This document shows positions 24,470 to 33,236 of a stretch of 64,000 nt of DNA, in pieces. Both the position numbers and the translations under genes were made by a program. Source of the stretch: Mesoterricola sp964627225. GTDB taxonomy: Bacteria; Acidobacteriota; Holophagae; Holophagales; Holophagaceae. The stretch spans positions 1 through 64,000 of the forward strand of contig CAZVHQ010000009.1 of NCBI GenBank assembly GCA_964627225.1. Reading direction: 5' to 3'. Below the pieces are notes generated by a model that saw only the letters and a program-made list of their open reading frames with translations, did not search any database and was not told the DNA's origin. Position 1 is the stretch's first letter. The number at the start of each line of letters is the position of its first letter.

Positions 24470-25438
24470 ATGAAACTCACCCGAGTCCTGCCTGCGGCCG
24501 CGGTCGTCGGTCTGTTGCTGGCTACCGTCGCCGCCGTCCGCTCCAACACCAAGAAACCAGCTTCCGTTCCCGTGGCTCAGCCGGCCGAGGCGCCCTTCAA
24601 TTCCTACATCGGCGGTTCCGGCATCATCGAAGCCAGCAACCAGAACATCAGCATCGGAACGTCCCTGCCCGGCATCGTGAAGACGGTGGCGGTCAAGGTG
24701 GGCGACCGGGCCAAGGCCGGCCAGCCCTTGTTCCAGATCGACGACCGGGAACTGCGGGCGGACCTGCTGGTGAAAGAGGCGGCTCTGGCCAAGGCTGAAG
24801 CGGCCGTGCAGGAAGCCGTGGCCTCCCAGGCGGATTCCCGGAGCCAGTACGACCTGGTGCGTAACAACCAGGACTCCAGGGCGGTGAGCGTGGATGATGT
24901 CCAGAAGCGGAAAAACGCACTGGGGCTGGCCGACGCCAAGGTCTTCAGCGCCCAGGTGGCGGTGAAGGCGGCCCAGGCGGACATCGCCAGTACCAGGTCC
25001 TCCATTGAGCGGCTCACGGTGCGGGCCCCCATGGCCGGCGAGGTGCTGCAGGTGAATGTGCGGCCCGGGGAATATGCCGCCACCGGAGCCCTTTCCACCC
25101 CGCTCATCCGCCTGGGAAGCCAGGAGGAACTCCATATCCGGGTGGACATCGACGAGAATGACGCCTGGCGATTCAAGCCCAATACCCGGGCCACGGTCTT
25201 CCTGCGCGGCAACCGGGACCTGAAAACGTCCGTGTCCTTCGACTACGTGGAGCCTTACGTCACCCCCAAGACCTCCCTCACCGGCAGCAGTTCGGAGCGG
25301 GTGGACACCCGGGTGCTGCAGGTGATCTATCGCTTCGACCGCCGCGCGATTCCTGCCTACGTGGGCCAACAGGTGGATGTGTTCATCGAGACTCCGGAGA
25401 CGCCCACCGCCGGCGCCGCGGCGGGAGGCCGGTCGTGA
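24470..25438 (+). CDS. periplasmic adaptor (membrane-fusion) protein, HlyD/DevB family
   Basis: 322 residues from ATG 24470: an N-terminal membrane anchor or signal (LPAAAVVGLLLATVAAV), then the biotinyl-lipoyl-like half (GTSLPGIVKTVAVKVGDRAKAGQPLFQID), a coiled-coil hairpin rich in Ala/Lys/Glu, a second lipoyl half (VRAPMAGEVLQVNVRPGEY) and a beta-barrel domain. It links the permease to the outer-membrane factor. The TGA stop overlaps the GTG start of the next gene. Confidence 0.9.
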   Translation: MKLTRVLPAAAVVGLLLATVAAVRSNTKKPASVPVAQPAEAPFNSYIGGSGIIEASNQNISIGTSLPGIVKTVAVKVGDRAKAGQPLFQIDDRELRADLLVKEAALAKAEAAVQEAVASQADSRSQYDLVRNNQDSRAVSVDDVQKRKNALGLADAKVFSAQVAVKAAQADIASTRSSIERLTVRAPMAGEVLQVNVRPGEYAATGALSTPLIRLGSQEELHIRVDIDENDAWRFKPNTRATVFLRGNRDLKTSVSFDYVEPYVTPKTSLTGSSSERVDTRVLQVIYRFDRRAIPAYVGQQVDVFIETPETPTAGAAAGGRS

Positions 25439-26838
25439 AGGCCGGGATCGGCGCCGCATTGGGAGTGGCCGCGCTCCTGGCGGGATGCGCGAAGGTCCAG
25501 ACCGTGGATCCGTCACCCGGGCTGCGGGCTCCCGCCCATTGGAGCGGAGCGGCCTCCACCGCCGCCCCGGCCCTGGACCGCGTGGCCTGGTGGAAGGGGT
25601 TCGGAGATCCTCTCCTGGATGAGCTGATGGAATGCGCCGTTCAGAACAGCCTGGATCTCCGGCAGGCCCAGGCGCGCATCCTCCAGGCCAGGGCGACGCT
25701 GGGTACGGCCGAGGCGGCGCGGCTGCCTTCGGTGAACGCAACCGCTGAAGTGTCCCGGAGCGAAACCAGCGCCAATTCGATCAATTATGCCGGGGTGCCG
25801 GGCACCAGCACCCTCTATCAAGCCGGGTTCGACGCCTCCTGGGAACTTGATCTCTTTGGTGGTCTGCGCAAGAGCCAGCAGGCCGCCAAGGATCGCCTTC
25901 AAGCGAGCGTGGAAGACCTGGGAGACGTGACCCTGACGCTCCTGGGGGATGTGGCGAGCAATTACATCACCTTGCGGGGAAACCAGGCCTTGCTGGCCAT
26001 TGCCCGGCGGAACGCCGAGACCCAGCAGGAGACAGCCGCCATCACCGAACAGCGGTTCCGGCTGGGCCTCACCAGCTACCTGGATGTGGCCCAGGCGAAA
26101 GCCGAGGCGGCTTCCACCCGAGCCGACATTCCCACCCTTCAGGCGGCCATCAAGCAGTCCATGCATCGTCTGGGCATCCTGCTGGGCCTGGAACCTACCG
26201 CCCTGGAGGGCGATCTCGCCCCGGTCCAGCCGCTGCCTTCCATCCACGGCGTGCTGAGCACGGGGCTGCCTTCGGAGCTGATCGCCCGGCGTCCGGACCT
26301 GCGCCGTGCCGAGCGCAAGCTGGCCGCGGCCATGGCGGATATCGGGGTCGCCAAGGCGGACCTGTACCCCAAATTCGATCTCACCCTCGGGCTCGGGCTG
26401 GAAAGCACCCGGACCTCCAATTTCGCCTCGTTGTCCAGCCGCTACTGGTCCATCGTGCCCGGGCTCAGTCTGCCCATCTTCAACCGCGGCAAGCTCAAGG
26501 CCGCGGTGGCCGGCAAGCAGGCGGTGTACGATGAGCAGTTGGCGGGCCTGCAGGCCTCCTTCCACAGCGCCCTGGAGGATGTGGAGAATGCTCTGGCCAA
26601 CTTCTATTCGGAACAGGAGCGGCAACGGAATCTCGAGGAAACCCTGCGCCAGGACCAGGATGCGGTGACGTTGGCCTCTGAACGCTACCGCCTTGGCCTT
26701 ACCAGCTTCCTGGATGTCCTGACGGCCCAGCAGTCCTTCTATGCCGCCCAGAACAGTGTCAGCAAGTCCGAAGCCCAGATGCTCACCAACCTGGTGACCC
26801 TCTACAAGGCGCTCGGCGGCGGCTGGAAGGCTGTATAG
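25435..26838 (+). CDS. outer-membrane efflux lipoprotein, TolC/NodT (OprM) family
   Basis: 467 residues beginning with a lipoprotein signal (GVAALLAGC lipobox) followed by the RND-type outer-membrane-factor pattern: PAHWSGA, WWKGFGDPLLDELM, EQRFRLGLTSYLDVAQAKAE and the repeat SERYRLGLTSFLDVLTAQQS, i.e. two homologous halves. It would form the trimeric export duct. It starts at GTG 25435 overlapping the adaptor stop. Substrate is unknown. Confidence 0.92.
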   Translation: MKAGIGAALGVAALLAGCAKVQTVDPSPGLRAPAHWSGAASTAAPALDRVAWWKGFGDPLLDELMECAVQNSLDLRQAQARILQARATLGTAEAARLPSVNATAEVSRSETSANSINYAGVPGTSTLYQAGFDASWELDLFGGLRKSQQAAKDRLQASVEDLGDVTLTLLGDVASNYITLRGNQALLAIARRNAETQQETAAITEQRFRLGLTSYLDVAQAKAEAASTRADIPTLQAAIKQSMHRLGILLGLEPTALEGDLAPVQPLPSIHGVLSTGLPSELIARRPDLRRAERKLAAAMADIGVAKADLYPKFDLTLGLGLESTRTSNFASLSSRYWSIVPGLSLPIFNRGKLKAAVAGKQAVYDEQLAGLQASFHSALEDVENALANFYSEQERQRNLEETLRQDQDAVTLASERYRLGLTSFLDVLTAQQSFYAAQNSVSKSEAQMLTNLVTLYKALGGGWKAV

Positions 26839-26881
26839 TCAACGATCATCCAGCCAATCCACCCTTGCGAGCGAACCGTCC

Positions 26882-27952
26882 ATGCGTCTTTGTGATTTCC
26901 CCGCAACCACCCGCACCAAGTTCCAGTCCTCCGCCACCTGGGCGGTGATCCTCGGCTACGGCGCGCTCTGGGCCCTGTTCCGTTTCGTACTGTTCACCGG
27001 CATGCCGTACATGTTCGCGCCGGCCGTGGAGTTCCTGTTGCCGTTCCTGCTGGTGATCGGGATGCTGGCCCTGGCTCCCCTGCCGTGGCTCTGGACCGGC
27101 GATGAGCGCAAGCAGGCACCGCCCCTGCGCGGCTTCCTGCAGTCGCTCCCCTGGAACGCGCTCTGGCTGGGCATCATTATAGGGCTGACCCCGGGTAGCC
27201 AAGCCCAGAGTGGGCCACAGGTTTATCTGCGCCTGGTCGGCAACAGTTTTCCGCTGCGTCCAGGCTGGAGCATGTTCTTCCTTAATTATCCGCTGGCCCT
27301 GCTCCTGGGCTGGTTCCTGGCCGGCAAGGAGGGGGCGGAGGCCTCAGAGCGGGGTTTGCGCGCGTTGGCAGACCGCAGCAGGACCCAGGCGCTGCAGGCC
27401 CAGTTGAATCCACACGTCCTGTTCAACGTGCTTGGTGGGCTCACCGAACTGGTGCACGAGGATCCCGACGCCGCAGAAGAGGCCCTGGTGGGGCTGGTGG
27501 AAATGTACCGGGAGCTGATGCGGCACGGCGCCTCCCTGCGGGCGCCCTTGGCCCAGGAGCGGTCCCTGGTCAACCGCTATCTGGGCATTGAGGCCATCCG
27601 TTTGGGCGCGCGCTTGCAAGTCCACTGGCAGTGGCCGGACTGGGCGGACCCGCTGGAACTGCCGCCACTGCTCCTGCTGCCACTGGTGGAGAATGCCATC
27701 AAGCACGGCATCGCACCCCAGCCAGAAGGGGGCGCGCTGCAGATCGAACTCACCCGCTCCCCGGCTGGGCTGCTCCTGCGGGTGGCCAATGGCGGGCGTC
27801 CCCTGAAGGCCGAATACCAGCCAGGGACCGGGCTGGGCAACCTGAAGGAACGTCTGACCCTGCTGCCCGCACCCCGGCCCACCCTGCGACTGGAGACGGA
27901 AGGGCAGTGGACCGTGGCCCGACTCGAGCTGCCCTGGCAGTGGCCGGCATGA
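26882..27952 (+). CDS. LytS/YehU-type sensor histidine kinase
   Basis: 356 residues with about four membrane spans in the first 150 residues, then a His-kinase domain (PF06580 type) with QLNPHVLFNVLGGL carrying the phosphorylated His, N-box LPLVENAIKHG, and GTGLGNLKERL. It sits 43 bases behind the efflux operon and overlaps the LytTR regulator (ATGA), so the two-component pair is coupled and may control that efflux operon. Signal unknown. Confidence 0.9.
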   Translation: MRLCDFPATTRTKFQSSATWAVILGYGALWALFRFVLFTGMPYMFAPAVEFLLPFLLVIGMLALAPLPWLWTGDERKQAPPLRGFLQSLPWNALWLGIIIGLTPGSQAQSGPQVYLRLVGNSFPLRPGWSMFFLNYPLALLLGWFLAGKEGAEASERGLRALADRSRTQALQAQLNPHVLFNVLGGLTELVHEDPDAAEEALVGLVEMYRELMRHGASLRAPLAQERSLVNRYLGIEAIRLGARLQVHWQWPDWADPLELPPLLLLPLVENAIKHGIAPQPEGGALQIELTRSPAGLLLRVANGGRPLKAEYQPGTGLGNLKERLTLLPAPRPTLRLETEGQWTVARLELPWQWPA

Positions 27953-28680
27953 GCGAACCGTTGAAGGTGGCCGTGGCCGAGGACGAGCCCATGAACCAGC
28001 GCCGCCTGGTCCGCCTGCTGGAGGATTGCGGCTGCGCGGTTGTGGCCACCTTCGCCAACGGGCTGGAGCTGGAGGATTGGCTGGCCGCCGCGCCGGCGGT
28101 GGACGCCCTGTTCCTGGATATCCAGATGCCGGGGCTTGACGGCTTGAGCCTGCGCGCGTCGATCAGGCCGGAGCTGCCGGTAGTGTTCGTGACCGCCTAT
28201 GCGGAACATGCGGTGAACGCCTTCGAGCTGGACGCCGCGGATTTTCTCCTCAAGCCGGTCACCACCGGGCGGCTGGTGAAGGCCCTGGCGAAGATCCGCC
28301 GTGCCCTGGGCCAGCGGGAAGCCACCGCCGACAGCCGGGGCGGCTCCGCCACCCGCTACCCCGTACAGGCTGGCTCCGGTGTGGTATTCCTGGATCTGGC
28401 CAAGACGGCCTATTTCGAGGTAGAGGATCAGGTGGTCTGGGCATTTGCCGGCGAGCGGTTCCGCACCCGCTGGAAGACCCTGGGCGAGGTGGAGGCTTTT
28501 TTCCCGGACGGGGGCCTTCTGCGCATCCACCGCCATCTATTGATCCGGCCAGAGGCGGTGCTGGGAATACGCCCCTCGGGGGGCGGCAGCCGGGCGCTGG
28601 TGCGCATGCCGGGCGGGGTTGAGCTGGAGGCCAGCCGGGGCGCCACCCCCAAGCTGAAGGATGTTCTGAGGCTGGAATAG
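27949..28680 (+). CDS. LytTR-family response regulator
   Basis: 243 residues from ATG 27949. The receiver domain has AEDEP (acidic pocket), FLDIQMPGLDG with the phosphoacceptor Asp, FVTAYAEHAVNAF and the Lys in LLKPV. A C-terminal LytTR DNA-binding domain follows (IHRHLLIRPEAVLGI). It pairs with the upstream kinase. LytTR proteins bind paired imperfect repeats, which I did not locate. Confidence 0.93.
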   Translation: MSEPLKVAVAEDEPMNQRRLVRLLEDCGCAVVATFANGLELEDWLAAAPAVDALFLDIQMPGLDGLSLRASIRPELPVVFVTAYAEHAVNAFELDAADFLLKPVTTGRLVKALAKIRRALGQREATADSRGGSATRYPVQAGSGVVFLDLAKTAYFEVEDQVVWAFAGERFRTRWKTLGEVEAFFPDGGLLRIHRHLLIRPEAVLGIRPSGGGSRALVRMPGGVELEASRGATPKLKDVLRLE

Positions 28681-29394
28681 CGGGCCCGGCTTCACAAGCG
28701 GTAGGACCCGAACAGGCCGTAGGCGTTTTGTTCCTTGCGTTCGGTGGTCGGGCGATTTGAACAACGCGGAAATAACTGTTCAGCGCATGGCTCGCGCCAT
28801 TCCCGTGCCTGGAAATGCCATTCAACCGAAATTGGCCCGGCGCCGGAACATCGAGTCTGGTCTGGACATATTGTGAAGGCACCGGTTTCGTTCTGGCATG
28901 CCTTCACTACGGAGTTGGCTGCCGTTCAACCCATTCCACGAAGGGCTCCCCATGCTATTGATGGATATCGCCTCCGATAAATGTGCCAGTCAGGATGAAT
29001 CCCTCCATGCTTTCATCCCAGCCAGAGGCTCGATCAGGGCTGAAACAAATGGCCGAGAACGACCCCAACCCAGCGAGGTAACAACCCACGTTCAGGATTA
29101 CGGCTTTGCCTTAGTTATTCGGGCCATTAATGAATAATCGGAGCCCTCGCACATGAAGCGCCCGGCAAGCCGGGCGCTTCGTTTGCAGAGGCCGTCGACT
29201 GTAATCGAATCTGTCATTCCAGCCCCCTGGACGGTTTTCATGTTGACCTCCTCGGGCTGGGCGTGGACCGCGCAGGGGAAGGAATTCCCCTTACCCGGAG
29301 AAACCCCCCACAAGGTGATCGTAATTCCTGTCCACCGGCTGCCCCATGCTTCTAATCTTGAATCAAGACTTTCTCCGCTCCTTGCAACCCTTAC
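28681..29394. other. 714-base gap holding repeat copy B, no clear gene
   Basis: No frame here has protein-like composition plus a ribosome-binding site. The middle holds a perfect hairpin and repeat copy B at 29156-29249. The remainder looks like decayed or regulatory DNA. Confidence 0.45.
29156..29249 (+). repeat. dispersed intergenic repeat, copy B, with terminator-like hairpin
   Basis: AAGCGCCCGGC (29156-29166) pairs perfectly with GCCGGGCGCTT (29169-29179) and is followed by CGTTTG, then GCCGTCGACTGTAATCGAATCTGTCATTCC and a stretch like copy A (CCTGGACGG...TGTTGACCTCC). Unlike copy A it does not directly follow a gene stop: the nearest upstream stop on this strand, that of the LytTR regulator, is about 475 bases away. 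Confidence 0.75.
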
Positions 29395-30711
29395 TTGAGA
29401 TCCCACTTGTCGACCCAGCCAGAGCACCCCACCTTTACCGCGCGTCACGAGGCCGTGCTCCACCGGCTGGTGCCTGCCTGGATCGAGGAAGATTTAGATC
29501 CTGTGGCGGATCTGCTGGACCAGTGGGGCATCCCGGAGCCCCACTGCGTGTGGTCGCCCGAGGTGGCCTCCATGCCCGGGGAGCGCCTGGGGGCCATGCA
29601 CGCCATCTGGAAGGTCCATGCGGGGGACCGGGACCTGCCCTCCATGGAGGACTGCCGGCCCGAGGCCTATGGCGAGCTCTCATCGGTCATGATGTTCCTG
29701 GATTTGTTGGAGGACGGCAGGTCCTTCCGCTACAGGCACTATGGCGAGGAGTTGGCTGCCCACGCGAACATGAACTGGACGGGCCGGACCACCGTGGACA
29801 TGGCCTCTTTCATGGAGCACTCCCTGCTCTACGCTTCCAGCTACCTGGCCTCCGCGGTGCGGCACGAACCGCTCTATACGGAGGTTATCTCCTCCCCCAA
29901 GCTCATCACCACCACCTGGTGTCGTCTCCTGCTGCCTTACGTGGATGCGAAGGCAGGGGTGGTTTCCTTCGCCTGCGGGAACGTCCCCATGCCAGGCCTT
30001 CCCACCTGGCCCCCGGTGAGGGGCCACGGCCGCGAGGGACGCCGCTTGGCCGCCCTGCCAGAGCACAAGTTGGCCCAAGACTTCCTGCGCATGGAGCGCA
30101 ACCTCCGCGACATCCTCACCCTGTCCAGCGCAGCGGTGATGATCGTGGAGCCCGAGGTCGGAACAATATACTTCATTAACGATCCCATGATCCGGCTTCT
30201 GGGCCGCTTCTTCCCTGAAGTCAGGTACACGCCACCCGACGATATCTTCGAGAGCCCTGGCCCATACGAGAAGGCTCTGGAGCAGATCCGGGGTGGCGGC
30301 GTGGTGCGCGGCCTCGAAGTGCAGCTGCGCGGCGCTGGCGGCAAGCCACGCTGGACGCTGATGTCCGCCCACCAGGTCTTCTTCGACAGCAAGGCGCGAA
30401 TCGCCTTCTGGTTCTATGACATCACCGACCAGAAGAATACCGAGGAAGCCCTCCGGGTTGTCCAGTCCCAGAAGGAGGAGACCATCAGCCAGCTCCAGGA
30501 CGCCCTGGAACGGGTCCGCACCCTGGAAGGCATCATCCCCATCTGCAGCTACTGCAAGAAGATCCGGGATGACCAGCAATACTGGCGGCAGGTGGAGCAA
30601 TACATCACGGAGCGAACCCAAGCCAGGTTCAGCCACGGTGTCTGCCCGGAGTGCAGGAGCCGCGTCCTTGCGGAAGAGCTGGAGGAGCGGTGGCCGAAGG
30701 AAGGTTTCTGA
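29395..30711 (+). CDS. PAS-domain protein with C-terminal zinc-binding motif
   Basis: About 438 residues. The first part resembles a PAS-5-like sensor region (LLEDGRSFRYRHYGEELAA), and a second PAS domain spans about 240-350 (AAVMIVEPEVGTIYFIN...RIAFWFYDITDQKNTEEAL). A short coiled linker leads to the C-terminal EGIIPICSYCKKIRDDQQYW...HGVCPECRS, a Cys/His motif seen at the end of many PAS and response-regulator proteins. No kinase or output enzyme domain is present, so it may be an adaptor sensor. The start is uncertain: the TTG at 29395 has no good ribosome-binding site. Confidence 0.8.
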   Translation: MRSHLSTQPEHPTFTARHEAVLHRLVPAWIEEDLDPVADLLDQWGIPEPHCVWSPEVASMPGERLGAMHAIWKVHAGDRDLPSMEDCRPEAYGELSSVMMFLDLLEDGRSFRYRHYGEELAAHANMNWTGRTTVDMASFMEHSLLYASSYLASAVRHEPLYTEVISSPKLITTTWCRLLLPYVDAKAGVVSFACGNVPMPGLPTWPPVRGHGREGRRLAALPEHKLAQDFLRMERNLRDILTLSSAAVMIVEPEVGTIYFINDPMIRLLGRFFPEVRYTPPDDIFESPGPYEKALEQIRGGGVVRGLEVQLRGAGGKPRWTLMSAHQVFFDSKARIAFWFYDITDQKNTEEALRVVQSQKEETISQLQDALERVRTLEGIIPICSYCKKIRDDQQYWRQVEQYITERTQARFSHGVCPECRSRVLAEELEERWPKEGF

Positions 30712-30756
30712 GCTCACCCATTTCCCCTCCGAGGCCGGAACGATAATAGCGGCCAG

Positions 30757-30807
30757 CGAGCCGGGCGCTTCCTTTTGCAGAGGCCGTCAACTGTAATCGA
30801 ATCTGTG
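30757..30807 (+). repeat. dispersed intergenic repeat, copy C (short)
   Basis: GCCGGGCGCTTCCTTTTGCAGAG followed by GCCGTCAACTGTAATCGAATCTGT. Similarity to copies A and B stops after this core. The left hairpin arm is only partly conserved (AGCGGCC at 30749). It lies 46 bases behind the PAS gene, so the hairpin could act as its terminator. Confidence 0.7.
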
Positions 30808-30864
30808 GTTCGTCACCCTTGCTAGATATCCAGTGTGAGCTACAACGCAGCTCAGAGGTGATTC

Positions 30865-31113
30865 GTGTCTGCCAATGCTGTCGTTCGCGCTCGCATCGAT
30901 GAGCACATCAAAAGCGAGGCCACGGTAGTGCTTGCCGCTGCCCTTGGCGCCATCGCAAGGGCACAAGGCATGGCCGAGATTGCGCAAGAAACAGGGCTGA
31001 ACCCCAAATCACTTTATCGGGCCCTCTCTGGCGAGGGGAATCCCGAATTAGAAACCTTTATCAAGGTGGTGCGAGCCCTCGGACTGCATCTTCATGCTTC
31101 CGCCTCTGCCTAA
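30865..31113 (+). CDS. chimeric antitoxin: DinJ/RelB N-terminus fused to a HigA-like addiction-module antidote domain
   Basis: 82 residues from GTG 30865 with AGAGGTGA upstream. Residues 1-23 (SANAVVRARIDEHIKSEATVVL) match the DNA-binding ribbon of DinJ/RelB antitoxins, whereas residues 24-82 (ALGAIARAQGMAEIAQETGL...GNPELETFIKVVRALGL) match Xre-type addiction-module antidotes. The join is at an AA-rich LAAAL. No toxin gene lies within about 120 bases on either side. It may bind DNA or be a fossil of a deletion between two antitoxin genes. Confidence 0.75.
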   Translation: MSANAVVRARIDEHIKSEATVVLAAALGAIARAQGMAEIAQETGLNPKSLYRALSGEGNPELETFIKVVRALGLHLHASASA

Positions 31114-31237
31114 CTAACCGTTGCATTCAACCCCGGACATGGCCCTGCTTATCACCCATCGAGCCACCATCATCTTCCGCCGGCCGTCCTCCCACAATTG
31201 CGCCGCCAGGGCCAAGGTTTCCGGGGCCCGGCAAGTA

Positions 31238-31621
31238 CTATTGCAATCGCTCTGCACCAGCCGACTTGGCGAGCTTGCGGTCGAAAGTAAGCAGTTTTCT
31301 TGCTCCGAGCGATCTGGCTTGGTGAAGCGCCAAATAATCCGCAAAATCAGCCGGACCCGACTTGAAGTCGTCCAACGCGGCTTGAACTTCCATGGCTCTG
31401 TCCAAGTGAACGGTTGGCTGCTGGGCAAGGGTGGAAAGGGCCTGATGAATTTGGTGGCGGCTCCAGCCGACCGATTTCAAGACCCAAGCCAGTTCCATCA
31501 GCACGGTTATCGGCACAAGAATATCCCTGGCGTTCTCAATGGCGCGACGGGCAAGCGGGGATTGCTTCGGATCATCGTCAAGGATGGCCCGAACCAGGAT
31601 ATTGGTATCCACTCCGATCAT
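31238..31621 (-). CDS. PIN-domain toxin (VapC-type RNase)
   Basis: 127 residues with the PIN-domain acidic residues in order: VDTNILVRAIL (Asp4), the Glu in PITVLMELAWVL, Asp in PADFADYLAL and the late TFDRKLAK. These coordinate metal for RNA cleavage. The start overlaps the stop of the AbrB-type antitoxin (ATGA at 31618-31621), the usual antitoxin-first arrangement. Targets are typically tRNA or rRNA. Confidence 0.9.
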   Translation of the reverse strand: MIGVDTNILVRAILDDDPKQSPLARRAIENARDILVPITVLMELAWVLKSVGWSRHQIHQALSTLAQQPTVHLDRAMEVQAALDDFKSGPADFADYLALHQARSLGARKLLTFDRKLAKSAGAERLQ

Positions 31622-31869
31622 CGGTCAGACCGCTCTTTCACGGCCGCCTGGATGGCCGCGCTCACATCGACTGGCTTGGTCGGCCGGGGGACGCCTGCAG
31701 CCATGCTCCATAGATCGGGCCAGGTCTTCTTGCTGATGGCCCGAACCCGCAGTTCTCCACCCATCAACTCGAAGCTCAGCTGGGTTCCAGCACTTAAGCC
31801 AAGTGCTTCCCGGATGGCCAGGGGGATCGTGACTTGCCCTTTACTTGTCAGGGTGGACTTCGGGATCAC
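31618..31869 (-). CDS. AbrB/MazE-type antitoxin of the PIN toxin (VapB-like)
   Basis: 83 residues from GTG 31869 (GGAAGAGG upstream): IPKSTLTSKGQVTIPLAIREALGL is the swapped-hairpin AbrB DNA-binding domain, followed by a tail rich in charged residues that would bind the toxin. It forms the antitoxin half of a VapBC-like pair and probably autoregulates it. Confidence 0.88.
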   Translation of the reverse strand: MIPKSTLTSKGQVTIPLAIREALGLSAGTQLSFELMGGELRVRAISKKTWPDLWSMAAGVPRPTKPVDVSAAIQAAVKERSDR

Positions 31870-31961
31870 TGCGCACCTCTTCCTTGTCACCCTTACATTT
31901 TCTCTATTTTCCTTACCTGCGCAAGGGAGAAAGGGAGCAGCAATGGGCATGGCCTTCCGGA

Positions 31962-33140
31962 TCAGGGGAGCCGGGCCGGACCCTTGGCCAGGTGCGGCGC
32001 GAGCAGCATGGCCAGGGGCAGGGTGGCCAGGGCGGTGATGGCGGTGGCGGCGGTGGCCCAGGTCACCCCGACTGCGTCTCCCAGCAGGCCATAGAGCACC
32101 GGGGAGATGGCTCCGGCGCCGATGGTGCCGGTGTAGAACAGCGCAAAGGACCGTTCGCCCTGGTCGGCGGCGGTCAGCTCCGGCACCGTGCCGTAGAGCA
32201 CCGACGAGGTGCCGTTCAGCATGATGCCCAGCAGGGGCAGCACCGCCAGCGCCGCCGTCAGCGGCAGCGCCAGCGCCAGGAGGATGGCCGCGGCCGTCCC
32301 GCCTTCGGTGAGCACCACCGTCCACAGCACCCCGAGCCGGCCGCCAAGCCAGCCGCAGGTGAACTTGCCCCCGGCTCCGCCCAGGAATACCAGGGCCAGG
32401 CCCAGGCCGACCGTGGGCAGGGCCGCGCCCTTGGCCTTGAGCAGGAACGGCAGGAACGTCAGCAGGCCCATGCGCACGGCGGTGTCGATGACGCCGATGG
32501 TGAACAGCAGCGGGAACCCGCCTCGGCCTCCGCCCTGGCGCGCGGCCTCCGGAACCTGGGCCTGCCCGGGCGGCGTCGCCGGCATGAACAGGGCGATGGC
32601 GATGGCGCAGACGAGGCCTAACCCCGCCATCAGCCCGAGCACGCCGCGCCAGGGCAGCCGCATCAGCAGCAGCGAGGCGGCGGCGGGAAGGGCGGCCTTG
32701 CCCAGGTCGCCGCTGAAATTGAAGATGCCCAGGGGGCCTCGCGCCTTGGCCCCGTACGCCCGCGCCACCGCCGCCGAGCCGACCGGGTGCTGGGTGCTGG
32801 ACCCGGCGCCGCCCGCCGCCAGGGCGAGGCAGAGCCCGGGGAAGCTGCCCGTGAACCCCGCCAGCAGGTAGCCCAGGGCCGCGAGCGCGGTGCCGAGCGC
32901 CAGCACCGCCCGGCCGCCCAGGCGGTTCGCCAGGGCGCCCGCCGGAACCTGCAGCCCGGCCATCGCCCCCGCGTAGAGGCCGCGCAGCATGGCGATCACC
33001 CCGTAGCCGAGGCCGAATTCCACCTGCCACACCGGAAGCAGCACGAAGATCGTGTCCGTGTAGCCGTCGTGCAGCGCGTGGGCCATGCCCGCAACGATGA
33101 GCGTGCGTCGCCCTTTGGCATAACCCGGTGCATTCGTCAT
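31962..33140 (-). CDS. MFS transporter, fosmidomycin-resistance-like group
   Basis: 392 residues from ATG 33140, with twelve predicted hydrophobic spans and the N-terminal GMAHALHDGYTDTIFVLLPVW pattern seen in the Fsr-like drug/metabolite exporters. The C-terminal half ends in AITALATLPLAMLLAPHL. The upstream 25 codons of the frame do not look like part of the protein. It is divergent from a LysR regulator with a 96-base shared control region, so that protein likely controls it. Substrate unknown. Confidence 0.85.
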   Translation of the reverse strand: MTNAPGYAKGRRTLIVAGMAHALHDGYTDTIFVLLPVWQVEFGLGYGVIAMLRGLYAGAMAGLQVPAGALANRLGGRAVLALGTALAALGYLLAGFTGSFPGLCLALAAGGAGSSTQHPVGSAAVARAYGAKARGPLGIFNFSGDLGKAALPAAASLLLMRLPWRGVLGLMAGLGLVCAIAIALFMPATPPGQAQVPEAARQGGGRGGFPLLFTIGVIDTAVRMGLLTFLPFLLKAKGAALPTVGLGLALVFLGGAGGKFTCGWLGGRLGVLWTVVLTEGGTAAAILLALALPLTAALAVLPLLGIMLNGTSSVLYGTVPELTAADQGERSFALFYTGTIGAGAISPVLYGLLGDAVGVTWATAATAITALATLPLAMLLAPHLAKGPARLP

Positions 33141-33236
33141 GGGTATCCGTTCTCTTTGAATGGGCTTCAGCGTAGGATGAACAAGTTCCTCACACAACCA
33201 ACAAAAACTCGCCATACCTGTGCGGAAAGTTCACAT
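33141..33236. promoter_or_regulatory. shared divergent control region of the MFS transporter and the LysR regulator
   Basis: The 96 bases between two divergent starts are AT-richer than the flanks and should hold both promoters and the LysR operator. Proposed by position; I could not single out a reliable inverted T-N11-A site. Confidence 0.45.

Noticed and set aside
30787..30987. Minus-strand frame opposite the chimeric antitoxin, ending in the repeat
   Set aside because: No protein-like features; it is antisense to the antitoxin and only shows that repeats create short frames.
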